From positions 39,485-103,484 of the forward strand of contig CAWINS010000028.1 in the NCBI GenBank assembly GCA_963837335.1: DNA of 64,000 bases. Reading direction: 5' to 3'. The notes under the pieces are model-generated. The model worked only from the letters and a program-made list of their open reading frames with translations, made no database searches and was not told the DNA's origin. Positions within the stretch are counted from its first letter, which is position 1; each line of letters opens with the position of its first letter. Source of the stretch: RYN-230 sp963837335. GTDB taxonomy: Bacteria; Actinomycetota; Actinomycetes; Streptosporangiales; Streptosporangiaceae. The translations under genes and the position numbers were made by a program. Below, piece by piece: positions 18,569 through 27,914 of the stretch.

Positions 18569-19822
18569 CTACCCGGAACCGGCCGCCCCGCCTCCGGCCA
18601 GGCTGGCCGCCTTGGCCGTCAGGTAGTGCTGTTCGCGCAGGTTTGCGGTACCCACGGCCGCGGCCCGGAACTCGGCGGCCGCGCTGGCCGCATCCCCGGC
18701 CAGCTCGAGCAGGTGGCCGCGGACCGCGTGGAACCGGTGATGACCGGCCAGCTGGCTGCCGACCCCGTCGAGCAGGGCCAGGCCCGCCGCCGGGCCTTCC
18801 GTCATGGCCGCCGCCACCGCCCGGTTGAGCGTCACCATCGGGTTCCCGGTCAGCCGCTCCAGCCGGCCATACAGGGACAGGATCTGCGGCCAGCCCGTCT
18901 CGGCGTGGCTGGGCGCCTGGTCATGCACGGCGGCGATCGCGGCCTGCAGCTGGTATTCCCCCGGTTCCCCCTGCCGGAGCGCCCCGGTGATGAGGGACGT
19001 CCCCTCGGTGATGAGCGCCCGGTCCCACCGGCCGCGCTGCTGCTCGGCCAGCGGGATCAGCTCGCCGGCGGGGCCGGTCCTGGCGGGCCGCCGCGCGTCG
19101 GTGAGCAGCATCAGCGCCAGCAGCCCGGTCACCTCGCAATGGCCGGGCAGGCTCGCGTGCAGCGCGCGGGCCAGCCGGATCGCCTCGCCGGACAGGTCGC
19201 TGCGGGCCAGGTCGGGGCCGCTGCTGCTGGCGTACCCCTCGTTGAACAGCAGGTAGAGGACGTGCAGCACGGACCGGAGCCGGCCCGCCTGCTGGTCCGG
19301 CGGCGGCAGCGTGAACGGCTCCCCGGAGGCTTTCAGCGTGGCCTTGGCCCGGCTGATCCGCTGGGCCATGGTCGGCTCCGGCACCAGGAATGCGGCGGCG
19401 ATCTCCCGGGTGGTCAGGCCGGCCACGGCGCGCAGCGTGAGCGGGATGGCCGATCCCGGGGTCAGCGACGGATGGCAGCACATGAACATGAGGATCAGCG
19501 TGTCGTCCCGGGCGTCGCCGTCCTCCCCGGGCACCGGGCCCGCCGCGGTGGCCAGCGACCACGAGGCGGCCAGTGCCTCCCGGCGGCGCCGGGCGTCCTC
19601 GCTGCGGTACTGGTCGGTCATCCGCCGCGCGGCCACCCGGATCAGCCACCCGAGCGGGTTGTCCGGCGTGCCGTCCGCAGGCCAGTGGGTGGCCGCGGCC
19701 AGCAGCGCTTCCTGGACGGCGTCCTCGGCGGCGGCGAAGTCACCGGAACGGCGGGCCACCGCCCCGAGGGCCTGCGGCGCCAGCTCCCGCAGCAGGCTCT
19801 CGGCGCTCATGGCCCCGCTCAT
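18569..19822 (-). CDS. ECF sigma factor with TPR-like C-terminal extension (ECF42 type), copy 1
   Basis: A 417-residue RNA polymerase sigma factor. Region 2 contains FAAAEDAVQEALLAA, region 4 contains LTTREIAAAFLVPEPTMAQR, and an approximately 200-residue helical extension (VLHVLYLLFNEGY, EVTGLLALMLLTDARR) is characteristic of ECF42 sigma factors, which have no anti-sigma factor. The partner DGPF/YCII gene is immediately upstream, which is the defining context of the group. I prefer the ATG at 19822 with GGTGGAG nearby; a GTG at 19897 overlapping the partner stop (GTGA) is an alternative that would give a coupled, 25-residue longer protein. Confidence 0.9.
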   Translation of the reverse strand: MSGAMSAESLLRELAPQALGAVARRSGDFAAAEDAVQEALLAAATHWPADGTPDNPLGWLIRVAARRMTDQYRSEDARRRREALAASWSLATAAGPVPGEDGDARDDTLILMFMCCHPSLTPGSAIPLTLRAVAGLTTREIAAAFLVPEPTMAQRISRAKATLKASGEPFTLPPPDQQAGRLRSVLHVLYLLFNEGYASSSGPDLARSDLSGEAIRLARALHASLPGHCEVTGLLALMLLTDARRPARTGPAGELIPLAEQQRGRWDRALITEGTSLITGALRQGEPGEYQLQAAIAAVHDQAPSHAETGWPQILSLYGRLERLTGNPMVTLNRAVAAAMTEGPAAGLALLDGVGSQLAGHHRFHAVRGHLLELAGDAASAAAEFRAAAVGTANLREQHYLTAKAASLAGGGAAGSG

Positions 19823-19893
19823 CTCTGCTCCACCTGCCCTCGCGCTCCCTGCCCTCGCGCCCCTTACTCCCGCACCGCTTACCTCACGGGGGC

Positions 19894-20295
19894 TCACATT
19901 TCCGGGTCGGGGGCGCTGAGCACCTGGCGGACCTCGATGGGCTGCTGGATCGGCACCCCGCCAGGTCCTGGTGCGGCGGAGGCCTGGGCCGCGATCTCGA
20001 TGGCCCGCCCGGCCGTCTCCACGTCGACCAGCCGGTATCCGGCCAGCAGCTCCTTGGATTCCGGGAACGGCCCGTCGGTGATCACTGGCACCCCGGTCCC
20101 GTCGGACACGACCCGCTGGGCCTGCTCGGGACCGGCCAGCCCCTGGGCGTCCACCAGCTCACCCCGCTCGAAGAGCTCACGGTTGAGCACCTGCTGGAAC
20201 TCGATGTGCGCGCGGATATCCGCGGGTGACCACTCCGTCATCGGCGGGCAGCCCGACTCCACCGGTCCGTAGTTCTGCAGCAGCATGAATCGCAT
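19894..20295 (-). CDS. YCII/DGPF-domain protein, partner of ECF sigma factor copy 1
   Basis: A 133-residue cytoplasmic protein of the YCII-related (DGPF) family, starting MRFMLLQNYGPVESG and containing the signature ITDGPFPESKELLAGY. DGPF proteins are encoded next to ECF42 sigma factors and are thought to be regulators or regulated targets; no enzymatic reaction is established. ATG at 20295 follows a GGGAGG site; the frame is open upstream without similarity. The paralogous pair at 45.7-47.4 kb has the same gene order. Confidence 0.88.
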   Translation of the reverse strand: MRFMLLQNYGPVESGCPPMTEWSPADIRAHIEFQQVLNRELFERGELVDAQGLAGPEQAQRVVSDGTGVPVITDGPFPESKELLAGYRLVDVETAGRAIEIAAQASAAPGPGGVPIQQPIEVRQVLSAPDPEM

Positions 20296-20474
20296 CAGTT
20301 CATCCTCCCTGGTCAGGGGGCGCCACGATAGCGCCTCAGCCTGGTGACGGAGCCGGCGCCGGTTTCTCGACACGGCCCCGGCCGCCAGCTGCGGTTATCC
20401 GGCGCAGCCGTGAGTGATTCAGCCAAGAGGGGGTAGTGGACGCCCAACTGCACATGCCCGATACAGAGGAGCAG

Positions 20475-20765
20475 ATGATGCTCACACTGACCGACAGTGC
20501 CGTGACGGCGATCCGTAACCTCACCGCACAGCCTGAACTCCCGGACGACACCGGCCTGCGCATCATGTCGCAGGACCAGGGCGGCCCGGCGTTCCAGGTG
20601 ACCCTGGCCGAAACCCCGGCCGACGGCGACCAGGTGATAGAGACCGAGGGCGCCCGCGTCTTCCTGGAGCCAGGCGCTGCGGTGGCCCTGGACGACAAGT
20701 CACTCGACGCTCAGGTCGATGACGAGGGAACCGTAGCCTTCACCCTCGCGGAGCAGGCCGTCTGA
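20475..20765 (+). CDS. HesB/IscA-like protein lacking cysteines
   Basis: A 96-residue acidic protein, MMLTLTDSAVTAIRNLTAQP, which follows the HesB/IscA beta-fold pattern (LTDSAVTAIRNL; GLRIM; ARVFLEPGAAVALDDKSLD). It has no cysteine at all, so the three ligands IscA-type proteins use for iron or Fe-S binding are missing and a normal scaffold role is unlikely. The start at 20475 is the first of two ATGs and has GAGGAG close upstream; a longer 109-residue form from 20436 is open. It is divergent from the DGPF gene and convergent with the thiolase, with a strong hairpin after its stop. Confidence 0.8.
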   Translation: MMLTLTDSAVTAIRNLTAQPELPDDTGLRIMSQDQGGPAFQVTLAETPADGDQVIETEGARVFLEPGAAVALDDKSLDAQVDDEGTVAFTLAEQAV

Positions 20766-20806
20766 AGCACCGCGCGGGGGGCGCACGCTGCCCCGCCGCG
20801 CTGATA

Positions 20807-20848
20807 GACAGCCCGCGGTCCCGGCGCTCGCCGGGCCTGCGGGCTGTC
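20807..20848 (+). terminator. Long hairpin terminator between convergent genes
   Basis: A near-perfect inverted repeat: GACAGCCCGC at the left pairs with GCGGGCTGTC at the right, and pairing continues inward with two mismatches. It ends with CTGGTTT on the plus strand. It lies 42 bp after the HesB-like stop and 76 bp before the thiolase stop, so it may serve both directions. Confidence 0.75.
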
Positions 20849-20923
20849 CTGGTTTCCGGGCCTGGTTTCCGGGCTGGCTGCCAGCCAGGCCGGCGGGGAA
20901 CTCGCGGACGGCGGGCGGCCGCC

Positions 20924-22111
20924 TCAGGGGGCCTGCCACAGGGTCGCGATGCCCTGCCCGACCCCGATGCACATGGCGGCGGCCCCCCGGGACCCGCCAC
21001 TGCGCCGTAGCTGGTGCAGCAGCGTGGTGGTGATCCGCGCCCCGGAGCAGCCCAGCGGGTGGCCGATCGCGATCGCGCCACCGTTCACGTTGACCCGCTC
21101 CGGGTCGAGCTTGAGCTCGTCCGCCACGGCCACCGCCTGGGCCGCGAACGCCTCGTTGAGCTCCACCAGGTCAAGGCTGCGCACGTCCCAGCCGGCCCGG
21201 CCGAGGACCTTGCCCATGGCCGGCACCGGCCCGATGCCCATGTAGTCCGGGTGGACCCCGGCGGCCGCGGTGCCCTCGTACCGGGCCAGCGGCGTCACCC
21301 CGCCCCCACCGGCCAGGACCCGCTCGGAGACGAGGAGCACGCCCGCCGCGCCGTCGTTCAGCGGTGAGGAGTTGCCCCCGGTCACGGTGCCGCCCTTCCG
21401 GAACGCGGGCCGCTTGGCCGCGAGCTCCTCCAGGGTCAGCCCGGGCCGGATGCCCTCGTCCTGCCCGACCGGGCCTGCTGCGGTCGGCACCGGCACGATC
21501 TCGTCGTCGAACCGCCCGGCCTCCCGGGCCGCACCGGCCCGCTGGTGGCTGCGCAGTGCGAACTCGTCCTGCCGCTCCCGGCTCACCCCGTACCGCTCGG
21601 CCACGTTCTCCGCCGTCTCGCCCAGGGTGATCGGCGGGTACAGCTCCTGCATCAGCGGGCTGACCAGCCGCCAGCCCAGCCGGGTGTCGGCGACCCCGGC
21701 TTCGCGGGGAAACGGGTCGCTGGCCCGGGGCAGCACGAACGGCGCCCGGGTCATCGACTCGGCCCCGCCGGCCAGCATGATGTCGGCCTCCCCCGCCGCG
21801 ATGGCCCGCGCGGCGCTGGCGATGGCCTCCATGCCGGATCCGCAGAGCCGGTTGACGGTCGCGCCGGGCACCTCGACCGGGAGGCCGGCCAGCAGCACGC
21901 CCATCCGGGCCACGTTCCGGTTGTCCTCGCCGGCCTGGTTGGCCGCGCCCCAGTACACGTCGTCGATCCGGGCCGGGTCGAGCCACTCGTTGCGGGCCAG
22001 CAGGGCCTTGATCACCTCAGCGGTCAGGTGGTCGGGCCGGACCGAGGCCAGCGAGCCCTTGATCTTGCCGATCGGGGTCCGGCACGCGTCTACCGCGAAG
22101 ACTGCCGTCAT
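20924..22111 (-). CDS. Acetyl-CoA C-acyltransferase (thiolase)
   Basis: A 395-residue thiolase that cleaves 3-oxoacyl-CoA or condenses acyl-CoAs. The acyl-accepting cysteine is in NRLCGSGMEAIASAARAIA (about residue 90). The C-terminus has VNVNGGAIAIGHPLGCSGAR with the catalytic His and second Cys. The ATG at 22111 begins MTAVFAVDACRTPIGK, exactly where family homology starts. The reading frame is open upstream into the phosphopantetheinyl transferase gene, but that linkage looks like an artefact of a frame error (see that entry). Degradative and biosynthetic thiolases cannot be told apart here; LASVRPDHLTAEVI resembles beta-oxidation types. Confidence 0.93.
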   Translation of the reverse strand: MTAVFAVDACRTPIGKIKGSLASVRPDHLTAEVIKALLARNEWLDPARIDDVYWGAANQAGEDNRNVARMGVLLAGLPVEVPGATVNRLCGSGMEAIASAARAIAAGEADIMLAGGAESMTRAPFVLPRASDPFPREAGVADTRLGWRLVSPLMQELYPPITLGETAENVAERYGVSRERQDEFALRSHQRAGAAREAGRFDDEIVPVPTAAGPVGQDEGIRPGLTLEELAAKRPAFRKGGTVTGGNSSPLNDGAAGVLLVSERVLAGGGGVTPLARYEGTAAAGVHPDYMGIGPVPAMGKVLGRAGWDVRSLDLVELNEAFAAQAVAVADELKLDPERVNVNGGAIAIGHPLGCSGARITTTLLHQLRRSGGSRGAAAMCIGVGQGIATLWQAP

Positions 22112-22232
22112 GTCTGCCACCCTGCCCTCTGCCCGCTTCGCTGAAGTCCCTTCGAGGCTACCCGCGCAGCGCACAGGCATCCGTATCGCGCACCTCACAG
22201 CGCTGGGGCAGGGACAGGACGGATGTCGCGTG

Positions 22233-23008
22233 CTCAGCGGACCGGGGCGCCCCGGCTGGCCGCGCGGGCCGCGGGCGCCCAGGGCGCCTGGACGCTCAGC
22301 CGGATGGCCGCGGCTGCTCCCGGCCAGCGCCAGCGCGGCCTGGTAGCCGGCCGGGGCCTGCAGCGAGATGAGCGAGGTGCCGTGCACCGGGGTGGCGGGC
22401 ACGAGCTGATCCGGGCCGCCCGGCCCGGCCAGGCCGTTCGGGGCGCCGGGCCGGCCGAGGACCGGGAACTCGCCGACCTCGTGGCCGATGCCTTCCCCCG
22501 TGCACTTGAGCACCGCCTCAGACCGCACCCACCACCGGATGACCAGGTCGTGCCGGGCGGCCTCGCTGAGCGACCGGCCCCATTCCGCGTCCGCCGCGTT
22601 CATGTCCGCCGACATCGAGCAGACACATCCGGTCGGCTGCTGCTCCACGTCCACGCCCACCTGCTGGCTGGCCACGGCGATCAGCACCGCGTCCCCGCTG
22701 TGCGCGAGGGAGAAATGCAGCCCGAAACGCAGCGGCAGCGCCGGGCGCCCGGTCTGCTTGCCGCACCGCGGGCACGGCTCGCGGTGGAAGACCAGGCTCG
22801 ACGGGGGGAAATCCAGGTAGCCGGACAGCACCCGGCGCAGCATGACGTGGGCCGCGGTGTACCGGCGCCGGTCCGCGCGGAACGCGAACGCCGCCGCCCG
22901 TTTGTGCTCCTCCAGGCTGAGCTCGGCCAGTTCGGCGCGGCCCACGCTGACTGAGGTGATATCGAGCCACCACACGTCCGCACTTCCCGCGGACGGAACC
23001 GTGAGCAT
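22233..23008 (-). CDS. 4'-phosphopantetheinyl transferase (Sfp type), frame probably broken near its end
   Basis: Transfers 4'-phosphopantetheine from CoA to carrier proteins, activating fatty-acid, polyketide or peptide synthases. Motifs are VGVDVEQ and WWVRSEAVLKCTGEGIG, with the Mg-binding acidic residues, plus a zinc-like CPRCGKQ. ATG at 23008 has GGGAGC just upstream. In the frame as given there is no stop before the thiolase, giving a 694-residue open frame whose linker looks non-coding. A single missing base near 22315 would instead lead to a family-like C-terminus and a TGA at 22233, giving 258 residues, which I favour. Target carrier proteins are not encoded nearby. Confidence 0.83.
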
Positions 23009-23172
23009 CAGCCGCTCCCGCCACGAAGCTCACGGCGGGCCGCCGGATGACGTTTCTCCATGGTGATGCCTGCCGCCTCGAATCCGAATACCCCGCGCGG
23101 GCCAAGGTTCCTGGCGTGAACCATACCGCGCCCGGCCCCGACCACGTGATCTTCCCGAATTGCGCTTTAGTG

Positions 23173-24159
23173 CTATTTCTCCGGAACGTCTGCCGGAACG
23201 GACAGGGACAGGGCGAACCGCCCTTCCGGGTCGGTCCACCAGGACCCCATCGCGAACCCCGCGGCGGCCAGCTCGGCGGCCACCCCGGCCCGCCGGAACT
23301 TGGCCGACACCTCGGTCCGCAGCTGCTCGCCCGCCTCGAACCGTACGGTCAGCCCGATGCCGGGCACCTGCACCACCTGCTCCTCCGCGGAGCGCAGCCG
23401 CATCTCGATCCACTCGGCCTGCGGGTCCCACACCGCCATGTGATCGAACGCGTCCGGGTCGAAGTCCGCGCCTAGCTCCGCGTTGAGCACGGACAGCACG
23501 TTCTTGTTGAACGCGGCGGTCACCCCGGCGGCGTCGTCGTAGGCGTCCAGCAGTACCGCCGGGTCCTTCACCAGGTCGGTGCCGAGCAGCAGGGCGTCGC
23601 CGTGGCGCAGGCCCGCGCGCAGCCGGGCCAGGAACGCGGCCCGCTCCGGAGGCAGCAGGTTGCCGATGGTGCTGCCCAGGAAGGCGACCAGGCGGGGCCC
23701 GTCGGGCGCGGGCAGGCCCAGCCGGGCCTCGAAGTCCGAGACCACCGCGTTCACGGTCAGTCCCGGGTAGCTGGCCAGGACCCGGTGCGCGGCCCCGACC
23801 AGGGCGCTCTCGCTGACGTCCACCGGTACGTAGCTGCGCAGCGAGCCCGCCCCGCGCAGCGCGTCGAGCAGCAGGCCGGTCTTCTCCGAGGAGCCGGAAC
23901 CCAGTTCGACCAGGGCGCTGGCCCCGGTCGCCGCGGCGATCTCGGGGGCCACGGCGGCCAGGATCGAGCGCTCGGCCCGGGTCGGGTAGTACTCCGGCAG
24001 CAGGGTGATCTTCTCGAACAGCTCGCTGCCCCGCTCGTCATAGAACCATTTGGGCGGGAGGGTCTTCGGCACCGCGGTGAGGCCCGCCCGGGCGTCCGCG
24101 CGCAGCGCGCCGGCCAGGAAGCCGTCCGGCAGGCACCTCTCGACATGGAGCTGGTTCAT
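23173..24159 (-). CDS. egtD: L-histidine N-alpha-methyltransferase EgtD
   Basis: SAM-dependent enzyme that trimethylates histidine to hercynine, the first committed step of ergothioneine synthesis. The 328-residue product has the SAM-binding motif LVELGSGSSEKTGLLLDAL, the FYDERGSELFEKITLLPEYY segment before it, and FLGSTIGNLLPPERAAFL, all typical of EgtD. The start ATG is preceded by AAGGGAC. It is last of an egtA-egtB-egtC-egtD series on the minus strand, separated from egtC by 120 bp. Confidence 0.96.
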   Translation of the reverse strand: MNQLHVERCLPDGFLAGALRADARAGLTAVPKTLPPKWFYDERGSELFEKITLLPEYYPTRAERSILAAVAPEIAAATGASALVELGSGSSEKTGLLLDALRGAGSLRSYVPVDVSESALVGAAHRVLASYPGLTVNAVVSDFEARLGLPAPDGPRLVAFLGSTIGNLLPPERAAFLARLRAGLRHGDALLLGTDLVKDPAVLLDAYDDAAGVTAAFNKNVLSVLNAELGADFDPDAFDHMAVWDPQAEWIEMRLRSAEEQVVQVPGIGLTVRFEAGEQLRTEVSAKFRRAGVAAELAAAGFAMGSWWTDPEGRFALSLSVPADVPEK

Positions 24160-24279
24160 GATCGGAGTCCCTTCCCTGGCCCGTCCTTGGCCAGTTCCGT
24201 CATTGGCTGGGTGTGCGGGCGTCTGGGTGTGCAGGTCTGGGTGCCGGTGGTCATGGTGCGAATGCCCGTGATGCGGGTC

Positions 24280-25029
24280 TCAGCCGGCCGGCTTGAGCGG
24301 TCCGGCGTCCACCACGCCCGGCCGCGCGGTCAGCACCATGCGGTCCGGCACGGCGCTCCAGCCCGGCTCGTCATCAAACGGCTCGGAGGCCACCACGACC
24401 TGGTCTGGCAGGCAGCGGTAACAGAGCGTGTCGCCCGCGGCGGTGGCGGCGATCGTCTTCCCGTCGGTGAGCAGGAAGTTGAACCGGCCGGTGATGCCGG
24501 CGGCGTCGAGGTCGCCGACCGTCCCGGCCAGCGCGTCGGCCGGGCTCTCCCCGGCCCGCAGCCGGTGCAGCACCAGCGCCCAGGCCAGCGCCGAATCGGC
24601 GCGCGCCTCGAGGGCGAGGAGTTCCGCGGCAGGCAGGGTGGCGGCCAGCCCGGCCGTGGCGTCGGGCCAGCCGTCGAGCGTGCCGTTGTGGCTGAACAGC
24701 CACGGCCCTGCGGCGTACGGCGCGGCGGCCGCCTCGACCTGAGCCGTGCCGTCGGTCGCCGAGCGGACCGCGGCCAGCAGCGCCCGGGTCCTGGTCACCC
24801 GGACCAGGTCGGCGAACGACGCGTCGCCCCACATCGGTACCGCGCGCCGGTAGCGGGCCGGGACCGGGTCAGCGTGGGCGTACCAGCCCACCCCGAATCC
24901 GTCGGCGTTGACCGTGCCGTGTTTCTGCTGGCGGGGCGCCCAGGACTGGCGGAGCAGCCCGTACGGCGGGTCGGTAAGCACTGACCGCAGGGTGGCCTGC
25001 GGCCCCAGGTAAGCCAGATGGCGGCACAT
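24280..25029 (-). CDS. egtC: Gamma-glutamyl hercynylcysteine sulfoxide hydrolase EgtC
   Basis: Class II glutamine-amidotransferase-fold hydrolase that removes glutamate from gamma-glutamyl-hercynylcysteine sulfoxide. The protein is MCRHLAYLGPQATLRSVL with catalytic Cys2 exposed after Met removal. DGFGVGWYA and FSHNGTLDGW are the other class II signatures. Length 249 residues is normal. It starts 9 bp after the egtB stop. The pathway role follows from the neighbouring egt genes. Confidence 0.94.
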   Translation of the reverse strand: MCRHLAYLGPQATLRSVLTDPPYGLLRQSWAPRQQKHGTVNADGFGVGWYAHADPVPARYRRAVPMWGDASFADLVRVTRTRALLAAVRSATDGTAQVEAAAAPYAAGPWLFSHNGTLDGWPDATAGLAATLPAAELLALEARADSALAWALVLHRLRAGESPADALAGTVGDLDAAGITGRFNFLLTDGKTIAATAAGDTLCYRCLPDQVVVASEPFDDEPGWSAVPDRMVLTARPGVVDAGPLKPAG

Positions 25030-25038
25030 CCGGGGGCG

Positions 25039-26420
25039 TCACTCCCCACCCGGATAGTCCGTCACGGCCTCGAAGCCGCCGTCCCGGGCGGTCCGGAAGC
25101 CGGCGAAGATCTGCCGCCGGATCGGGTAATCCCAGTTCCGGAACGTGCCCCGGCAGGCCACCGGCCCCACCGCGAACGAGCCGCCGCGCATCACCTTGTA
25201 CTCGGGCCCGAAGAAGACCTCGGAGTACTCGCGGTACGGCCACGCGCGGAAGCCCGGGTAGGGCAGGAAGTCGCTGCTCGTCCACTCCCACACGTCGCCG
25301 ATGAGCTGCCGCGCACCGCACGGCGCGGCACCCCCGGGATAGCTGCCCACCGGAGCGGGCTGGAGGTACTGCTGGCCCAGGTTGGCCCGGTCCGCGGACG
25401 GGTCCTCGTCGCCCCAGGGGAACCGCCGGGACCGCCCGGTGGCCGGGTCGAACCGGGCCGCCTTCTCCCACTCCGCCTCGGTCGGCAGCCGCCGCCCGGC
25501 CCAGCGGGCGTAGGCATCCGCCTCGAACCAGCACACGTGCATCACCGGCTCGGCGGGCGGCACCGGCTCGGTGACCCCGAACCGGTCACGGATCCAGCCG
25601 GCCGCATCGCGGCGCCAGTACAGCGGCGCGGTCAGGCCGGCCCGCTGCCGGTGATCCCAGCCCTCCGGGGTCCACCAGCGCGGGTCGTCGTACCCGCCGT
25701 CGGCGATGAACTCGGGTAGGCGGCGTTGCTGACCGGCGCGGTGTCCAGGTAGAAGGAGGGCACGGCGACCTGGTGCGCGGGCCGCTCGTTGTCCAGGGAC
25801 CACGGCTCGGTGGAGGTGCCCATGGTGAACACGCCGCCGGTCACGAGCACCTCGCGCGGCAGCCGCAGGGCGTCCGGCGGCGGCGGCCCGGGCGGCGCCG
25901 CGGTGAGCGCGGCCGCGCCCCGGCGCAGCTGATGGGTGATCAGCATGGTCTCGTCGTGCTGCTGCTCGTGCTGGGCCACCATGCCGTACGCGAAGCCGCC
26001 GGTGACCAGCGGGGCGCCGGAGAACCTGGCCGACTCCAGCAGGTCCATGACCCGGCCGCGCACCTCATGGGCGTACCCGCGGGCTTCGGCGGGCGGGAGC
26101 AAGGGCAGCGTGGGCCGCGCGGCCCGCGGGTGCTCGAACGCGTCGTAGAGCGGGTCGATCTCGGGGTGCATCGGCTCCCGGCCGCCCACGTTACGCAGCA
26201 GCCAGAGCTCTTCCTGGTTGGCGATGTGCGCCAGGTCCCAGACCAGCGGGGACATCAGCGGGGAATGCTGGCGGACCAGGTCCGTGTCGTCCACGGACTC
26301 GGTGAGCAGCCGGGTGCGCTCCCGGGCCGTGAGCAGGTTCCCGGCGATCACCTCCCGCAGCTCCTCCACCCCGCCGCCGGCCGGCGGGCGCGGTGCGGGG
26401 GTGGCGGGCGTCGATGTCAT
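25039..26420 (-). CDS. egtB: Hercynine oxygenase EgtB, frame broken once
   Basis: Non-haem iron enzyme that joins gamma-glutamylcysteine (or cysteine) to hercynine with oxygen. The N-terminal DinB-like half has the iron-binding histidines in DLAHIANQEELW and VAQHEQQHDETML. The C-terminal formylglycine-generating-enzyme-like half has LPTEAEWEKAARFD, FPWGDE and MRGGSFAVGPVACRGTFRNW. The halves are in different frames; one missing base at about 25718 (in the stretch encoding Asn-Ala-Ala-Tyr) accounts for it, and restoring it gives 460 residues, close to normal. Its ATG overlaps the egtA stop (ATGA). Confidence 0.94.
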
Positions 26421-27793
26421 GGGGAGTCCTCCAGACAGGCGTCGGGGTTGCGGGAGATATAAGGCAGGCGGTCATACGGGTAGCGGGCCGCGGCGCGGGC
26501 CTCGTCGAGCCGGTCGTCCGCGGGGCAGCGGCCGCGCAGCACGTAACGGTCGGCGAACGCGCCGACCGCGTCGCGGATCGCGGCCGGGGCGCCGAGCCGG
26601 CCGAGCGCCGAGTCGGCCGCGGCGAAGCATTCCCGGCTGGCCGCGGCCAGTTGCGGGTCGTCCTGGCCGAGGCGGGCCGCGCGCAGCAGCAGGTCCCCGG
26701 GGCGGCAGTCCTTCTGCAGCGGCTCCACCGCGGCCATCGCGGCCTCCGCGGCGACCGGGTCATCGAGCAGGGCGGACACCACCGCGGTCGGCACGATCCA
26801 GCCGTCGCCCGGCTGGGCGTCGATCACCCGGAGCTCCAGGTGCCCGCGCGGCCGGACCGGCGGGAACAGGGTGGACATGTGATAGTCGAGGTCGTCGGCG
26901 GTGGGCGGCGGCCCGACGGCGCCGCGCACCCAGTCGCGGAACGTGAGGCCAGATGGCGCGGTCCAGTGCCGGGATCCGGGATCACGCAGCACCATGACCT
27001 TGGCGTCGAGCACATAGCTCACCCACGCCGCGCGGGGATCGGTGTCCTCCGGCCAGGCTGCACCGCGGTCCGCCGCGCCTGGTTCCACCTCATCAGGGGC
27101 CCGGGTCCGGCTGGGATCGAGCCGGGACCATACCGCCTGCCGGGTCGACTTCCAGCCGGACATCCGCCCGTCCTGGAACGGGGAATTCGCGAATGAGGCC
27201 ACCAGCACCGGGCTCAGCCCGTGCAGGAGATGCCAGCGCCACCGGAAGCCCGAGGGGCCGCCTTGCTCGTGCCCGGCGTCCACGCACACCTGGACGGAGG
27301 CGGTGCTGCACATCATGACCCGGCCCCAGGGGCCGCTGCGGTCGAAAAATGCTTCCATCGCCGCGTAGCGCGGAAGGTCCAGGACGCGGCGCGGGGGTCT
27401 GAGGGGATCGAGGCCGTGCCCGGCGAGGCTGAGGCCCGCCGGAGCGATGGCCTGGCGAACGGCCGTAAGGTCGCTGCGGGCCGCCGCCACGCAGCCGCCC
27501 AGGCCGGAGGCGGGCGCGGAACTCAGCTCAACCTGGCCGCCGGGCTCGGTGGTGAGCCGGCCCCGGCCAGGGAGCGCCCCGGGCTCGTCCAGGCGGGCGA
27601 GGGCGGCGGCCACTCGCCGCTGGTCTACAGGGAGAGCGGGATCACGGCCGTCGCAGACCAGCCATTCCAGCTCTACCCCGACCCGTCCGGGCGGGCCGGT
27701 CTTGAAGGCGATCCCGTGCGCCTGCGCCTCCGCGTCGTCTTCCGTAAGCGGTGGGCCAGACGAGCAGGCAGCATTGCCACACTCAGAAGTCAT
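26417..27793 (-). CDS. egtA: Glutamate-cysteine ligase EgtA
   Basis: Makes gamma-glutamylcysteine, the thiol donor for EgtB in the mycobacterial-type ergothioneine route. The 458-residue product belongs to the GCS2-like family: VGVELEWLVCDG (Glu-rich metal site), MMCSTASVQVCVDAGHEQ, FANSPFQDGRMSGWKSTRQA, and HLELRVIDAQPGDGW. It is first of the egtA-B-C-D group and probably carries its promoter. The 121-bp gap to the divergent flavin reductase (27794-27914) would hold both promoters; I could not delimit them. Confidence 0.95.
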   Translation of the reverse strand: MTSECGNAACSSGPPLTEDDAEAQAHGIAFKTGPPGRVGVELEWLVCDGRDPALPVDQRRVAAALARLDEPGALPGRGRLTTEPGGQVELSSAPASGLGGCVAAARSDLTAVRQAIAPAGLSLAGHGLDPLRPPRRVLDLPRYAAMEAFFDRSGPWGRVMMCSTASVQVCVDAGHEQGGPSGFRWRWHLLHGLSPVLVASFANSPFQDGRMSGWKSTRQAVWSRLDPSRTRAPDEVEPGAADRGAAWPEDTDPRAAWVSYVLDAKVMVLRDPGSRHWTAPSGLTFRDWVRGAVGPPPTADDLDYHMSTLFPPVRPRGHLELRVIDAQPGDGWIVPTAVVSALLDDPVAAEAAMAAVEPLQKDCRPGDLLLRAARLGQDDPQLAAASRECFAAADSALGRLGAPAAIRDAVGAFADRYVLRGRCPADDRLDEARAAARYPYDRLPYISRNPDACLEDSP

Positions 27794-27914
27794 CGATTAC
27801 CCCGTCCGTGTCGGTTGGGCCAGGCACGTAGTAGGAAACCCCGTCTTCCTCGCTGCAATTCCACCCTGTCATACCCTGAGACCCCGGACCGATGCACCCG
27901 GAGGTGAGGTGGGG

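Noticed and set aside
17777..20272. An 831-residue plus-strand frame across the CDP-alcohol transferase and sigma factor
   Set aside because: Antisense to two well-supported genes, no domain, low-complexity composition.
20924..23008. A single 694-residue phosphopantetheinyl transferase-thiolase fusion protein
   Set aside because: The frame is open throughout, but the joining 70-80 residues look like translated non-coding sequence. A one-base correction near 22315 gives the transferase a natural end and a stop at 22233. Eight other genes show the same kind of error.
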